DNA of 64,000 bases from Leptospira broomii serovar Hurstbridge str. 5399 (GCF_000243715.2 NZ_AHMO02000007.1:372001-436000), one strand, 5' to 3'; counted from the first letter of the stretch, positions 9,782 through 19,687 are shown. Numbers and translations: made by a program. The notes: generated from the sequence alone by a model not told the origin.

Positions 9782-10969
9782 CTACTGGGGTTTCCGTTTC
9801 ATATCTTCGATTTTAACCGAAGTAAGGTAAAGTAGAACAAGAATCGTAACTAAAGACGAAACTATGAAGACCGTAGGCGCGCCGAAGACGTACCATAGGA
9901 ATCCGGCAAACGAACTAGCAAGTAGAGCTGCGAGACTATTGAGTCCGGCAAACGTTCCGATTGCGGTAGCTGAGTCGTTAGAACTAGTGATGTTCGTAAT
10001 CAATGCCTTCGTGATTCCTTCCGTAGACGCGGCATAAATACCGTAGATGAAAAATAATAGATAGAAGAGTTCCTTTTTCTCCGCAAAGGCCATTCCGAAA
10101 TAGACTATACTGAACAAACCCAGACCCAGTAGTAGAATCCGTCTTAATCCTATTTTGTCCGAAAGTATTCCGATCGGAAAGGATGCGATCGCGTAGATTA
10201 GATTATAGAAAATATAAACCGCAATCACTTCCAAATCCGTAAACCCTTTACTCTTAACCATCATCAGTAAAAATACGTCGGAACTATTCACTAATGCGAA
10301 AATGAGTAACGCGATCGACAAACGTCGGTATGAGATTGGACTCTCCTTCCAGTAGTTCAAAAACGAGAAGAACCCCGTCGGCTTTATCGTAGGGGAAGTG
10401 GAGACCTTCTTTTTTTCTTTTAGAAATCGGGAAATAATTACGGCGATAAAACCGGGAATAATCGCCCAGTAGAAAAGCGATGAATAATCTTCAGGGAAAA
10501 AATGCAGATAGATAATGGCGCAGATAGGACCTATCACGGCGCCAAGAGTATCCATAGAACGATGAAATCCGAAAACGGTTCCTTTCGTCTCGGGAGTCGC
10601 CTCATCGGATAATAAAGCATCTCGAGCGCCGGTCCGTAATCCTTTTCCGAATCGATCCAATGTTCTCGCGGAGAAGATCCATACAGGGAACGTTAGTAGC
10701 GCCATCATCGGTTTGGAAAGCGCGCTTAAAAAATATCCCCATTGTACGAATGGGACCCTTCTACCGCTAGCATCCGAAAGATTTCCGAAATATCCCTTGC
10801 TCAATCCCGCCGTCGCTTCGGCGAAACCTTCTAAGATTCCGATCAATAAAACTGAAAATCCTATGCTCTTTAAATATAAAGGCAGTATCGGATACAGCAT
10901 TTCGCTGGCGATATCCGTGAATAAACTGATGAACGAGAGAACCCAAATAGATTTTGTAATTGCTTTCAT
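9782..10969 (-). CDS. Major facilitator superfamily transporter
   Basis: A 395-residue inner-membrane protein with about twelve hydrophobic helices and the usual cytoplasmic loops. FGNLSDASGRR is the MFS motif A between helices 2 and 3, and a second copy (PIGILSDKIGLRR) follows helix 8. GKGLRTGARDALLSDE in the loop after helix 4 is typical of a subgroup of uncharacterised bacterial MFS exporters. Substrate unknown. The gene stands alone. Its upstream region faces the long spacer before the PAS kinase. Confidence 0.88.
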   Translation of the reverse strand: MKAITKSIWVLSFISLFTDIASEMLYPILPLYLKSIGFSVLLIGILEGFAEATAGLSKGYFGNLSDASGRRVPFVQWGYFLSALSKPMMALLTFPVWIFSARTLDRFGKGLRTGARDALLSDEATPETKGTVFGFHRSMDTLGAVIGPICAIIYLHFFPEDYSSLFYWAIIPGFIAVIISRFLKEKKKVSTSPTIKPTGFFSFLNYWKESPISYRRLSIALLIFALVNSSDVFLLMMVKSKGFTDLEVIAVYIFYNLIYAIASFPIGILSDKIGLRRILLLGLGLFSIVYFGMAFAEKKELFYLLFFIYGIYAASTEGITKALITNITSSNDSATAIGTFAGLNSLAALLASSFAGFLWYVFGAPTVFIVSSLVTILVLLYLTSVKIEDMKRKPQ

Positions 10970-11564
10970 AGTGATAGGGTAATGCGCGTCTTACCCGTCG
11001 ATTTCCTTACTGGGGATTTCGTTTCGAACTGCTTTGCTTCTGCTAAAAATTGCAGGAAGATTCAACTAAGAACGGAAGCTTCCGAAAGGAAAGTCGTTTT
11101 TTATGAAATTCCTCGCATTTAAGGATTACGTCGAATAGTTTCGACTAGAATAAGGCATGAACCCGCAAGATAGGCGAATTTGTTCAGTCAAGGATATTTA
11201 TGATCCATATTCGACTCGGTGCTATTGAAAACATTTTTTTGCTCTCATTTTGTAACCGATTTAAGAAGGAAAGATGGCGCACTTCCCTTTTTTAGAAGCT
11301 AGGCTTCTCATACGTTTTTACACGCTTTGAAATCATTCCAGTCGTCGATGGCCCGTCTCACACTAGTAAGAGATTGCAAAATGAAGCAGGATGATAATAG
11401 TTACGGCGAACTTAATTGCGGATATTCATCGATAAAGTTCGGAGACGTTTAGGCGATTATCGATAGGTTTTATATCGTTTAATTAGGCTCGACCACGAAG
11501 AAACAGTAAGGTTTTACTCTTTCGATAGTAAATGGATAGGGATCAATCCGAAGGGGGTACAAAT
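10970..11564. other. Long divergent intergenic region
   Basis: About 560-590 bases lie between the leftward MFS gene and the rightward sensor kinase. I find no convincing ORF, RNA gene or strong palindrome. It must hold both divergent promoters. Confidence 0.4.
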
Positions 11565-13913
11565 ATGACCGAGAAAAAAGTAAATTTCCCTACGAATTTG
11601 GATTCGATTAAGCAGAGTGAATTTCTATACCGAGCGATGGCAAAAAATTTCCCGAACGGAGTAGTCGCCATCTTCGACCGGGATCTTCGATATGTATTGA
11701 TCGACGGAACCGGACTGGCGGATATAGGACTGTCTTCCGAAGAGATGGAAGGTAAAACGATTTGGGAATTATTTCCGCCGGAAACTTGTAATCAGATCGA
11801 GCCGCATTATAGGGCCACTCTAAACGGAGAATCTACCGTCGCCGAAATTCCTTTCCGAAATAATATATTCAAAGTCTATCATGTACCGATCAAGGACGAC
11901 CAGGGGAAAGTTTTGTTCGGGATGGTTATGACCCAGAATATTACCGATCGCATACAAACAGATATCGCATTGCGTGAAAGCGAGCGTAGATATAGGGAGA
12001 TTTTCGATAATACATCCGACTGTCTTTTTTTGTTGGACGTCACTTCGGATGGTCGTTTTAAAATTATAGAGCTCAATGCCGCTGAAGAGCAGGCTACAGG
12101 CTTAAAAAATGCAGAGGTATCCGGAAAATTCGTCGAGGAAATACTTCCTCCCGATCTATCAGAAGAGGTGATTAGGAATTATAAGATGTGCGTGGAACGA
12201 GGCAAATTGATCGGCTATGAGGAAAAATTGGACTTTGCATTCGGTCCTAAATATTTCCAGACTCTTCTAATACCCGTCAGAAACGCCTCGAATCAAATTT
12301 ACAGAATTGTAGGAGTCGCTAGAGATATTACTCTGCAGAAGCAATCCGAGGAGCTCATACAAAAGAGCGAGCAACGTCTCCGAAACATCATCGACGGCCT
12401 TGGTCCTTATATGTTTGTCGGATTGATGAGGCCGGACGGAACCGTGATCGAAGCCAATATGACCGCTCTTTCTGCCGCAGCTTTAAAACCCGAAGATGTA
12501 ATCGGAAAACTTTTTGAAGAAACATATTGGTGGTCGTATTCCGAGGAAAGTAAAAGGGAACTGCGAATGGCCATCGATCGAGCAGCGCGGGGAGAATCAT
12601 ATCGCAAGGATGTTCAAGTCCGAACTGCGGAAAATAAATTCATTGTCATAGATTTTTCGATCCAGCCTCTACCGGATGAAACTGGCGCCGTCACATATTT
12701 AATTCCGTCGGGGATAGTTATTACCGAGCGCAAACTTGCCGAGGAGGCGTTACGAGAGTCCCGACAAATGTATCGTGAGCTTGTTGAGAATATTAACGAC
12801 GTCATTTTTTCGGTCGATACCGAAGGTATTCTCACTTATATCAGCCCCGTAGTCAGATTTTTTACCGGATACAGTCCTGAAGAATTGATAGGACGTCACT
12901 TCGCGGAACTAGTCGTATCCGAAGATCAAGAATATGCAAACCGCTTATTTCGGTCGGCTCTTTTGGGCAATCGCGAAGTGTCAGAAGTCAGAATCAAAGC
13001 GACCAAGGGAAACCATCTTTGGGTGCTGGTATCTACTCGTCCTTTGGTTCGGAACGAAAAGATCGTCGGAGTTGCCGGTGTTTCGACGGATATTACGAAG
13101 CGTATGCAGTTGGAGCAGCAACTACTTCAGTCTCAGAAAATGGAAAGTCTAGGAACTTTAGCGGGAGGAATCGCTCACGATTTTAATAATATTCTTAGCA
13201 TCATGCTCGGACATCTTTCGCTGCTGACAAAGTTCGCCGCAGATCCTGGTAAGCGGATTCAAAGCATAGAGGCGATTACTAAAGCGGTCGATAGAGGGGC
13301 GGCGTTAGTCCGTCAATTATTAACGTTTGCCCGTAAATCCGACCCGACATTTCTTCCGCTTAAAGTGGATTCGATCACCAATGAGATTCTCACGTTGATG
13401 AACGGTACATTCCCGAAACTCGTTTCAGTGGAAACTCAAATCGATTCGAAGATCCCTCCAGTAATCGCGGATCATAACCAAATCCATCAAGTATTGCTAA
13501 ATCTTTGCGTAAATAGTCGCGATGCAATGCCCGATGGAGGTACGCTTTCGATTCATGCCCGTGCCGTTACCGGCGATTTCGTTCGAACTTCTTTTACCAA
13601 CGCGGATGCAAATGAGTATGTTGAAATTACCGTAGCAGATACCGGCTCTGGAATGGATGAAGCTACTCGGGCTCGTATCTTTGAGCCTTTCTTTACGACG
13701 AAAAAGGACGGAAAGGGAACGGGATTAGGTCTTGCAACCGCTTATGGAATTATCAGACAGCATCGTGGTTTTATCAGCGTGGAATCCTCGGTGGGGAAAG
13801 GTACGAACTTTAGAATTTATTTACCGACGCAATTGCGCGGCGATTCTCCGAAAGAAGAGCACAAGGATCTTGCGGGAAGGGACCCTCACACGATGGAAAA
13901 GAAACGATTTTAG
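11565..13913 (+). CDS. Multi-PAS sensor histidine kinase (kinase part of a hybrid kinase)
   Basis: A cytoplasmic sensor kinase of about 782 residues. Four PAS-type sensor modules come first. The dimerisation domain follows with the H-box GIAHDFNN. The ATPase domain has the N box [16 protein letters not shown]1 DTGSGMD, F box FEPFFTTKK and G2 GKGTGLGLA. No transmembrane helix is seen. The frame opens at 11532, but I prefer the ATG at 11565 because GAAGGGGG precedes it at good spacing. The C-terminus (PHTMEKKRF) is out of frame: the -1 frame resumes a receiver domain across the stop codon. The intact ancestor was probably a hybrid kinase. Confidence 0.85.
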   Translation: MTEKKVNFPTNLDSIKQSEFLYRAMAKNFPNGVVAIFDRDLRYVLIDGTGLADIGLSSEEMEGKTIWELFPPETCNQIEPHYRATLNGESTVAEIPFRNNIFKVYHVPIKDDQGKVLFGMVMTQNITDRIQTDIALRESERRYREIFDNTSDCLFLLDVTSDGRFKIIELNAAEEQATGLKNAEVSGKFVEEILPPDLSEEVIRNYKMCVERGKLIGYEEKLDFAFGPKYFQTLLIPVRNASNQIYRIVGVARDITLQKQSEELIQKSEQRLRNIIDGLGPYMFVGLMRPDGTVIEANMTALSAAALKPEDVIGKLFEETYWWSYSEESKRELRMAIDRAARGESYRKDVQVRTAENKFIVIDFSIQPLPDETGAVTYLIPSGIVITERKLAEEALRESRQMYRELVENINDVIFSVDTEGILTYISPVVRFFTGYSPEELIGRHFAELVVSEDQEYANRLFRSALLGNREVSEVRIKATKGNHLWVLVSTRPLVRNEKIVGVAGVSTDITKRMQLEQQLLQSQKMESLGTLAGGIAHDFNNILSIMLGHLSLLTKFAADPGKRIQSIEAITKAVDRGAALVRQLLTFARKSDPTFLPLKVDSITNEILTLMNGTFPKLVSVETQIDSKIPPVIADHNQIHQVLLNLCVNSRDAMPDGGTLSIHARAVTGDFVRTSFTNADANEYVEITVADTGSGMDEATRARIFEPFFTTKKDGKGTGLGLATAYGIIRQHRGFISVESSVGKGTNFRIYLPTQLRGDSPKEEHKDLAGRDPHTMEKKRF

Positions 13914-13930
13914 TTATAGAAGATAAGAAA

Positions 13931-14272
13931 ATGTTAAGAGAAATGGTCGAGATTCTCTTTGAGGGAAAAGGTTATGCAGTTCTTGTTACTGGAAACGGAA
14001 AGGAAGCCATCGAATTGTATAATGATCGGAAGAACGATGTATCCTTGATTCTGTCCGATAGGGATATCCCTGAAATATCCGGAGACCGAATGTTTTACGA
14101 GATACAGAAAATCGATTCGTCGGTTCGGGTTATTTTAGCGAGCGGGTATATAGAATTTGATAAGAAGTCGAAATTACTCAAGGATGGCGTAAAGGAAGTA
14201 ATACAGAAACCGTACAAAGCAGTGGAAATACTCGAAAGAGTAAGACTGGTGTTGGACGGGCAGATCTCTTGA
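13931..14272 (+). CDS. Response-regulator receiver domain, probably frameshifted from the kinase
   Basis: The ORF encodes a CheY-like receiver. The phospho-acceptor Asp lies in LILSDRDIP, the switch region in VILASGY and the conserved Lys in QKPY. If translation starts at the ATG 13931 the protein lacks strand beta1 and the acidic pair. Those (TILVIEDKK) are encoded in the same frame immediately upstream, from about 13895, overlapping the end of the kinase gene in another frame. I therefore read this as the C-terminal domain of the preceding hybrid kinase, separated by a one-base frameshift near 13890-13910. A sequencing error, a natural mutation or recoding are all possible. Confidence 0.75.
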   Translation: MLREMVEILFEGKGYAVLVTGNGKEAIELYNDRKNDVSLILSDRDIPEISGDRMFYEIQKIDSSVRVILASGYIEFDKKSKLLKDGVKEVIQKPYKAVEILERVRLVLDGQIS

Positions 14273-14390
14273 TTTCAAAAAGAAGATCGTAAATTCCTTT
14301 CAATCTCGGTTTTAGCGGTCGATGGTATTAAGGGAATTCTCCTACGGTTTTATCGAATGCTAAAGACCGAAAATCCAAGGATTTTTAAGT

Positions 14391-14813
14391 ATGAGTGATA
14401 TTTCCGAAGTCCGGCATTTAAGTATTTCCGTAAATTTACCCAAACAAATCGTGTATGATTTCTTATCCGAGCCCCGTAATTTCCCGGAATGGGCATCGGG
14501 CCTATGCAAGTCTATTTCTCCGGGAGGTGAGGGAGAATGGCTGATCGAAGCACCCGAGGGGAATTTGCGGGCTCGATTTACGGATAGAAATATTCACGGT
14601 GTACTCGATCATTATGTGATTCTTGAATCGGGAAATGAAATATATATTCCGATGCGTTTGATTTCGAACGGATCCGGGTGCGAGCTTATTTTAACTTTGT
14701 TTCGTCTCGCAGATATGACACCGGAAAAATTTAAAGAGGATCAGGACTGGGTTTTGAAAGATCTTCATACCATGAGGACCTTATTGGAGAAAAAATTTTC
14801 CGAGAGAGATTGA
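14391..14813 (+). CDS. SRPBCC (START-like) domain protein
   Basis: A 140-residue soluble protein with a polyketide cyclase/START-like pattern. It opens with VRHLSISVNLPKQIVYDFLSEPRNFPEWASG, a typical SRPBCC first strand, helix and W-containing loop. It closes with a long C-terminal helix that would cap a hydrophobic pocket. It probably binds a small hydrophobic ligand; no partner is evident. It lies in the same direction as the kinase/receiver genes, about 120 bases downstream, perhaps with its own promoter. Confidence 0.75.
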   Translation: MSDISEVRHLSISVNLPKQIVYDFLSEPRNFPEWASGLCKSISPGGEGEWLIEAPEGNLRARFTDRNIHGVLDHYVILESGNEIYIPMRLISNGSGCELILTLFRLADMTPEKFKEDQDWVLKDLHTMRTLLEKKFSERD

Positions 14814-15284
14814 CGACCTATCTTTATCCGATTGTTATATACTAAATTTATTATACGATACTTTCGATTCGAGTGGAAAAACTTGAAAGACCGCTTTTGC
14901 CGATAGCATTCGTTAACCGGCCGAATTTTAGGTTTCGAACCGCCAGGGATACGTAGGGCGATAGTCCCGAGCAAGGTGTCGGGAATATTTGCTTTAATAT
15001 ATCTATTTTGCGAGGGATGAGTCGCTATGCGACGAACCCGAAGGAGCCCGGCCCGAACGTAGGGAGGGGGCGGCCAAGCTTGCGTTCGAAAACATTAGAA
15101 GTCGTGATTCGAAAGAGGCGCAGATGTGTCGGAATTCCGTCTTTTTGGTTGATTGTTGCGGATTGTTTCGCGTCTTAACGCAATACTTAAGAAAGTTGTG
15201 TGCAAGACTTTAGGGGTTTCGTCATATATCTTGAAACTAAAGAAATTTATTGTTTCTACATATATAAAAACGGAAAGTTAGACT
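14814..15284. other. Intergenic region with a GC-rich patch
   Basis: About 470 bases hold no supported gene. The stretch around 15010-15090 is markedly richer in G+C and purine-rich G runs than its surroundings and may be a remnant of a dispersed repeat. The rest is AT-rich and leads into the chemoreceptor gene. Confidence 0.4.
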
Positions 15285-17087
15285 ATGAATCAGAGGGAAT
15301 CCCGCAAACTACGTTGGAAAATTACGATAGGTATGGAAGTGTTAACTTCCATTTTAGCAGTTCCTCTTGCAGTCTTGTTTATTATTGCGGCGGGCGGCTA
15401 CGACTTTCATAAATCCCTCGCGTTAATCATCAGTTCCTGTATTTCGCTCCTGACTTCTTTTGTCGTGCCCGCGATTCGATTTTTCTATCTTGGCAGAATT
15501 CTCGGAGTCCTTGAGCCTGAACAATGGAGTAAGTTAAACTCGGCTGGTAAGTCCCGGACTAAAGCACGAATCCTCAACTTTCCGCTTTTGAATACGCTTT
15601 TTTACGTAATTCAATGGAGTTACGGAATAACCTCTGCTTGGCGGATTATGCATCTCTCCTTTCAGCCGACCTTTTTCGAATCCTTACCGTTTGCCTTCCT
15701 TCCGGCTATCATTTATCCTATTCTAGGTGTGTCCCATTTCTTTTTAACCGAATCGATTCTTTCATCGGTCCTTGAATCCGACACGTTGAGCGGCATACAG
15801 ACACAACCTTCTTCCGTCCGGAAAGTTTCGATTTTCTCCCGGATATTTGCGACTATCGTGTCAATTTCGCTATTGCCAGTCGTGATCTTCGGATATTTAC
15901 TTTTCGAGGAAACTAAAGGTTGGATTAAGCTAGGGGATGTGACGACTCCTCTTGTTCTTACCATATTTTTTATGCTGATCACGGTTGCGGTTGCCTCCTA
16001 TTTACTCGCGGTAAGTATTCGGAAGAATTCCGGAAATATGGTAAAAGCATTCGAAGAGATGTCAAAGGGCGACTTAACGATAGAATTGCCCATGCTCTCA
16101 ACGGACGAACTGGGCAATAGCAGTAAATCATTAAACGACTTTGTAAAGCGACTTCGAATCATCGTTAAGAGCGTAATTCGAGAAGCCGAAAAACTTTCCG
16201 GTAGTTCGAAGGTTTTAGAAGAGAATACCAAGGAACTATCGAGAAAGATGCAGGAACAGGCCGCGGCCACCGAGCAAATGAGCGCCGGAGTCGAGGAGAT
16301 TGCCGCGTCCGTAAGTTCGACAGCGTCTCGTGCGGACGGGCAGGCTGCAATTGCGCAAAAAGCGACGGACTCATTGGCGGAGTTGGACGGTAGGATTCGA
16401 CAAGTTCACTTGGCGCTTTCGGAAACGAAAAGTGATGCGGATAAAATGAAGTTCGAGACTGCGAAAGGTGAAGAGGCGTTGCTCGGAACGAAAAAGGCCA
16501 TGGCCGATATAGAAGAGAGTACTTCTAAAATGGGCGCTACGGTAAATGTTATTCACGAGATTACCGATCGGATCGGATTACTCTCTCTAAACGCCGCGAT
16601 CGAGGCGGCAAGGGCAGGCGAGGCAGGAAAAGGGTTTGCTGTCGTCGCTCAAGAAATCTCTAAATTAGGAGAACAGACCCAAGAAAATGCAAAGAGAATT
16701 CGCGCCGCAATTCAAGAAGCTTTAACTGCGACAAAAAGCGGTCGTGGAGTTATTGAATCGACTCAAACTGTCTTTCAAAAGATAGGACAAACCGTCGGAA
16801 TCACTTTAGATAGAATATCTGAAGTGGCAGATTTATCGGATTCCCAACTTTCGGCAAGCGCTAATGTTAGATCGGCGTTTACCGATTTATCTCGATCTGC
16901 GGAAGAAATTAGAAATCACACGCAGGAGCAATCTCAGACATCGGCGGAATTTTCCAAAACCATCGTGTCGATATCCGAAACAACGGAACTGCTAAATAGA
17001 GTGGTGAGCGACATAGACAATCTTGCGGAAAAGCTTGCGCATCAAGCCGCAAGCTTGAAAGGTGATGTCGAGTTCTTTAAAACCTGA
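15285..17087 (+). CDS. Methyl-accepting chemotaxis protein with multi-TM N-terminus
   Basis: A 600-residue chemoreceptor. The N-terminal 250 residues contain about six hydrophobic helices instead of the usual two flanking a periplasmic domain, so it probably senses within or at the membrane. A HAMP domain follows (about 255-305, MSKGDLTIELP...DELGNSSKSLNDF). The long coiled-coil signalling domain has the hairpin tip DRIGLLSLNAAIEAARAGE and GKGFAVVAQEISKLGEQT, which binds CheA/CheW. Flanking helices carry Gln/Glu pairs suitable for methylation. No other chemotaxis gene is nearby. Confidence 0.92.
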   Translation: MNQRESRKLRWKITIGMEVLTSILAVPLAVLFIIAAGGYDFHKSLALIISSCISLLTSFVVPAIRFFYLGRILGVLEPEQWSKLNSAGKSRTKARILNFPLLNTLFYVIQWSYGITSAWRIMHLSFQPTFFESLPFAFLPAIIYPILGVSHFFLTESILSSVLESDTLSGIQTQPSSVRKVSIFSRIFATIVSISLLPVVIFGYLLFEETKGWIKLGDVTTPLVLTIFFMLITVAVASYLLAVSIRKNSGNMVKAFEEMSKGDLTIELPMLSTDELGNSSKSLNDFVKRLRIIVKSVIREAEKLSGSSKVLEENTKELSRKMQEQAAATEQMSAGVEEIAASVSSTASRADGQAAIAQKATDSLAELDGRIRQVHLALSETKSDADKMKFETAKGEEALLGTKKAMADIEESTSKMGATVNVIHEITDRIGLLSLNAAIEAARAGEAGKGFAVVAQEISKLGEQTQENAKRIRAAIQEALTATKSGRGVIESTQTVFQKIGQTVGITLDRISEVADLSDSQLSASANVRSAFTDLSRSAEEIRNHTQEQSQTSAEFSKTIVSISETTELLNRVVSDIDNLAEKLAHQAASLKGDVEFFKT

Positions 17088-17129
17088 TTCTTTATCTATT
17101 CTTGTGCCTACGGAACTCGAAAAATCGAT

Positions 17130-17975
17130 ATGATTAAGAAAATACTGATTTCGACCCTTGCAGTTTTTCTGATACTCCTCTGTCAGGTAGGTTATGTTTA
17201 TAAACAGGCAACAGGGGTTCCCGGTAATAGTCCGGTGGCTACCTTAGAAGTCCCTAAAGATCCCGGGAAGCGAATCGTCGTATGCATGGGTGATAGCATT
17301 ACGCATGGAAGAGTTAGCTACGATTATGTAAACGGACTTGCTTCCGATACGGATCTCGAAAAATTTTCATTCGTTAACGCCGGAATCAATAGTCGTCTTG
17401 CGTATAATTTGTTGCAGAAAGCCGACGAAGTTATCGCGCTTAAGCCGGATTTTATTACGATCTTAATCGGCACTAACGACGTAAAGGCTTCGCTTAGTGC
17501 AGAGGAATCCGAACGCTACATTAAGCTTTGGCGGTTATCCGAATCGCCTTCTAAGAAACTCTTCGTTAACAGCTTGCGTAAGCTTATTATGAGATTACGA
17601 AGCGAGACGAATGCGAAGATAGCTTTGGTCTCTCTTCCTCCGTTGGGAGAAGTTTTGCTGAGTAAACCTTATCTTCGTTCCACGGAATATAGTGATGAAA
17701 TTCGAAAAATTGCGGAAGCAGAACGAATCCTCTATCTTCCTTTACACGAAGAAATGGATGCAGTTTTAAGAAGTAAGGGGCAAAGTAATATTCCGGAATA
17801 TAGGATGGATTTGCCAGCGATGTACGTTGCCATTTTTCTGCATTATGCAATGTTTCAGGACTGGAATTCCATTTCGGATATGCGTAATCTGCACTTCTTA
17901 ACGGATAATATTCACTTAAATCAAAGGGGAGGCGATATCGTCCAAAAGCTCATCAAGAAATTTTTACTCGAATAA
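17130..17975 (+). CDS. SGNH/GDSL-family hydrolase, membrane-anchored or exported
   Basis: A 281-residue esterase-type hydrolase. It has an N-terminal signal or anchor (KKILISTLAVFLILLCQVGYV). Block I is VVCMGDSITHG with the nucleophile Ser. NAGIN supplies the oxyanion Gly block, IGTND is block III, and DNIHLNQRG near the C-terminus carries the Asp-x-x-His pair. All SGNH residues are in place. The likely site is the periplasm or outer face of the inner membrane, acting on lipid, acetylated sugar or peptidoglycan esters. It follows the chemoreceptor by 42 bases and may be co-transcribed. Confidence 0.87.
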   Translation: MIKKILISTLAVFLILLCQVGYVYKQATGVPGNSPVATLEVPKDPGKRIVVCMGDSITHGRVSYDYVNGLASDTDLEKFSFVNAGINSRLAYNLLQKADEVIALKPDFITILIGTNDVKASLSAEESERYIKLWRLSESPSKKLFVNSLRKLIMRLRSETNAKIALVSLPPLGEVLLSKPYLRSTEYSDEIRKIAEAERILYLPLHEEMDAVLRSKGQSNIPEYRMDLPAMYVAIFLHYAMFQDWNSISDMRNLHFLTDNIHLNQRGGDIVQKLIKKFLLE

Positions 17976-17998
17976 AATTTTGGACCCGTCGTCGCGAA

Positions 17999-18655
17999 TT
18001 ACTTTGCCGATTTAGTAAGAGCCTCCAGAAAATCGTCAGACGATATAATTTCGGCTTGTCTGGGGAAAACTTTTTCCATCAGCACTTGGTGAGTCTCGGG
18101 ATCTTTGTCCGCACAGAGGTCTTTCAGTACGATACTCTTATAATCCGCGTCCGAAGCATGGCGTAACGTGGAGAGAACGACTCCGCTAGTAGCCACGCCG
18201 AACATAACGATAGTATTGATTTCGTTTGCCCGTAAGATCATATCCAAGTCTGTACCTAAAAAAGCGCCCACCCGGTGTTTCGTAATTACGATATCTTCAG
18301 GTTTTGGCGAAACCGAAGGATGAATTCCCAGCAATTTCGGATCCTGCCCAAATCCGCCGGATTTTTTGATGGAGTTAAACATCAGATTATTCGGACTGAT
18401 TTCGGGAAATCCGGAACGAAAGCCGACAACGATATAAATAACCGGGAGCCCGAATTTTCTGGCTTCGGAAAGGACCTTGTCGGCCTTCAGTAGGACCCCT
18501 TCTGAAGTCTTCAGATATCCACCGCTGATAATCGCATTTTGATAATCCATAATTAACACGGCAGTTTTTCGAACATCAAATGTCGGTTTTTTATCCGCAA
18601 AGACGAACGATGGAAAAGAAATGAGAAACAGGGAAGTTAGTAAGATTCGATTCAT
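17999..18655 (-). CDS. Exported isochorismatase-like hydrolase lacking the catalytic Cys
   Basis: A 218-residue member of the isochorismatase/cysteine hydrolase superfamily. A Sec signal peptide (MNRILLTSLFLISFPSFVFA, then DKK) sends it to the periplasm, which is unusual for the family. The N-terminal Asp (VLIMDYQNA) and the Lys (VITKHRVGAF) of the triad are present. The nucleophile position in GVATSGVVLSTLRHA, normally Cys, is Val. The downstream signature CADKDPETH...FPRQAEI is well conserved with a recognised Cys-less subgroup. It may therefore bind a ligand or use another mechanism. Convergent with the SGNH gene. Confidence 0.82.
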   Translation of the reverse strand: MNRILLTSLFLISFPSFVFADKKPTFDVRKTAVLIMDYQNAIISGGYLKTSEGVLLKADKVLSEARKFGLPVIYIVVGFRSGFPEISPNNLMFNSIKKSGGFGQDPKLLGIHPSVSPKPEDIVITKHRVGAFLGTDLDMILRANEINTIVMFGVATSGVVLSTLRHASDADYKSIVLKDLCADKDPETHQVLMEKVFPRQAEIISSDDFLEALTKSAK

Positions 18656-19098
18656 AAACGAAGGTTAGCGGCTTTCCCGTTTTCGTCACTCATTTTGAAT
18701 TCGTAGTCATTCAAGATTCGGATAGATTCGTTCAACCGTTTATTTGAACTTATAATCTTGCCTATAAAGCGTTTCCTTTTTTCCGATTTTTTAAGTGTTA
18801 ATTGAGACTTCGGTCCGTTCAAAGGTTCGGTAAAAGGTCTCTTATTAATTGCGGACTTCGGTCGCATATAGCTAGTTTTTAACTGAAGTTGTGAGTTTTG
18901 ACGGAGAAATTTGCTTCGACCGTACTGATATTATAATGCTATTTTTGGAAAAGGAAGATTAATTAGGATTCTAACGCCGGTCACATTAGAATTCGTAAAG
19001 GGAGTTTGAGCGTTGCGCTCGAGAGGTCTCAAATTTATTGAATTTTGGTAGAGTGAGCGGGTAAAGTCGCTGCGAATCTTATCTATCGATTCTGGTTC

Positions 19099-19263
19099 CT
19101 AATAAGAACTATCGAAGTTACTTTCTAAAATTTCTCCGAGGCATTCCGAATCGTAAAAAGATTCATTAGAATAGACGAATGGATGATCCTGCGTTTTGGG
19201 AAGATACAACTCGGATTGTTCGGTATTGGAAAGGATTACTTCGGATTCTCTTTTCGTGTTCAC
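19099..19263 (-). CDS. Candidate 54-residue protein
   Basis: A GTG-started frame of 54 codons has GAGAGGTG a few bases upstream. The product would be acidic and Ser/Glu-rich with no membrane segment. I recognise no family. Support is only the ribosome site and the lack of any alternative gene in the 1-kb gap. Confidence 0.3.
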   Translation of the reverse strand: MNTKRESEVILSNTEQSELYLPKTQDHPFVYSNESFYDSECLGEILESNFDSSY

Positions 19264-19450
19264 ACATCACCTCTCATTTTATAGTAGCGAATTTTTAGAC
19301 GATTTATTCTACACCGATCTTAAATATTCCGTTTCACTAATTTATATTTTCCGATAAAATTATTACGTAAATGGCAAATCCGGCCGTTTGCTATATGCGA
19401 CTTTAGTCCGAAGGGAGTAATGATTAAGGGTTGCTGTCAGTTTTTGAAGG

Positions 19451-19471
19451 CCCCACCCGTACTGGGTGGGG
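19451..19471. repeat. CCCCACCC-5-GGGTGGGG hairpin, copy 1
   Basis: A perfect 8-bp GC-rich stem with a 5-nt loop lies in an otherwise AT-rich spacer. A near-identical element is found about 200 bases to the right. Confidence 0.5.
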
Positions 19472-19560
19472 GCCGGTGCGGTGGTACCCACGTAGGGCTT
19501 GCGATTTCGCGAATATCACTTCTTCTTGTTTTTGGAAAGTACTTTTTATTGGTGATTCTA

Positions 19561-19576
19561 TGTAGGAGGTCCTACA
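19561..19576. repeat. TGTAGGAGGTCCTACA palindrome
   Basis: A 7-bp stem around GG. It resembles the motif GGGAACTCCTACA at 40251-40263 and the longer inverted repeat at 44935-44972. As far as I recall, such GTAGGAACTCCTAC-like palindromes are dispersed in Leptospira genomes. Confidence 0.45.
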
Positions 19577-19656
19577 TTAAGTTTAATAGTAAGTATAGTT
19601 GACAGTTCGGATAAACTGTGCTAAAAATTTTTCGTTCAGAAAAACCGCCGCCATCC

Positions 19657-19675
19657 CCCACCCAGGAAGGGTGGG
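19657..19675. repeat. CCCACCC-5-GGGTGGG hairpin, copy 2
   Basis: A perfect 7-bp stem with loop AGGAA, just past the stop of the leftward TetR gene. It is related to the hairpin at 19451-19471. It could act as a terminator for the TetR gene or be one end of a small repeat unit. Confidence 0.5.
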
Positions 19676-19687
19676 CCGCGAAAAAAT

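Larger units (their letters stand above)
18656..19687. other. 1-kb intergenic region with palindromes
   Basis: The region separates the isochorismatase-like gene from the TetR gene. It contains one candidate small ORF (19099-19263, minus), a TGTAGGAGGTCCTACA palindrome and two related CCCACCC/GGGTGGG hairpins. A 71-codon minus frame at 18652-18867 touches the start of the isochorismatase-like gene but shows no recognisable features. Confidence 0.5.

Noticed and set aside
18652..18867. 71-codon minus-strand ORF before the isochorismatase-like gene
   Set aside because: The overlapping stop/start is suggestive, but composition and lack of any motif make it unconvincing.
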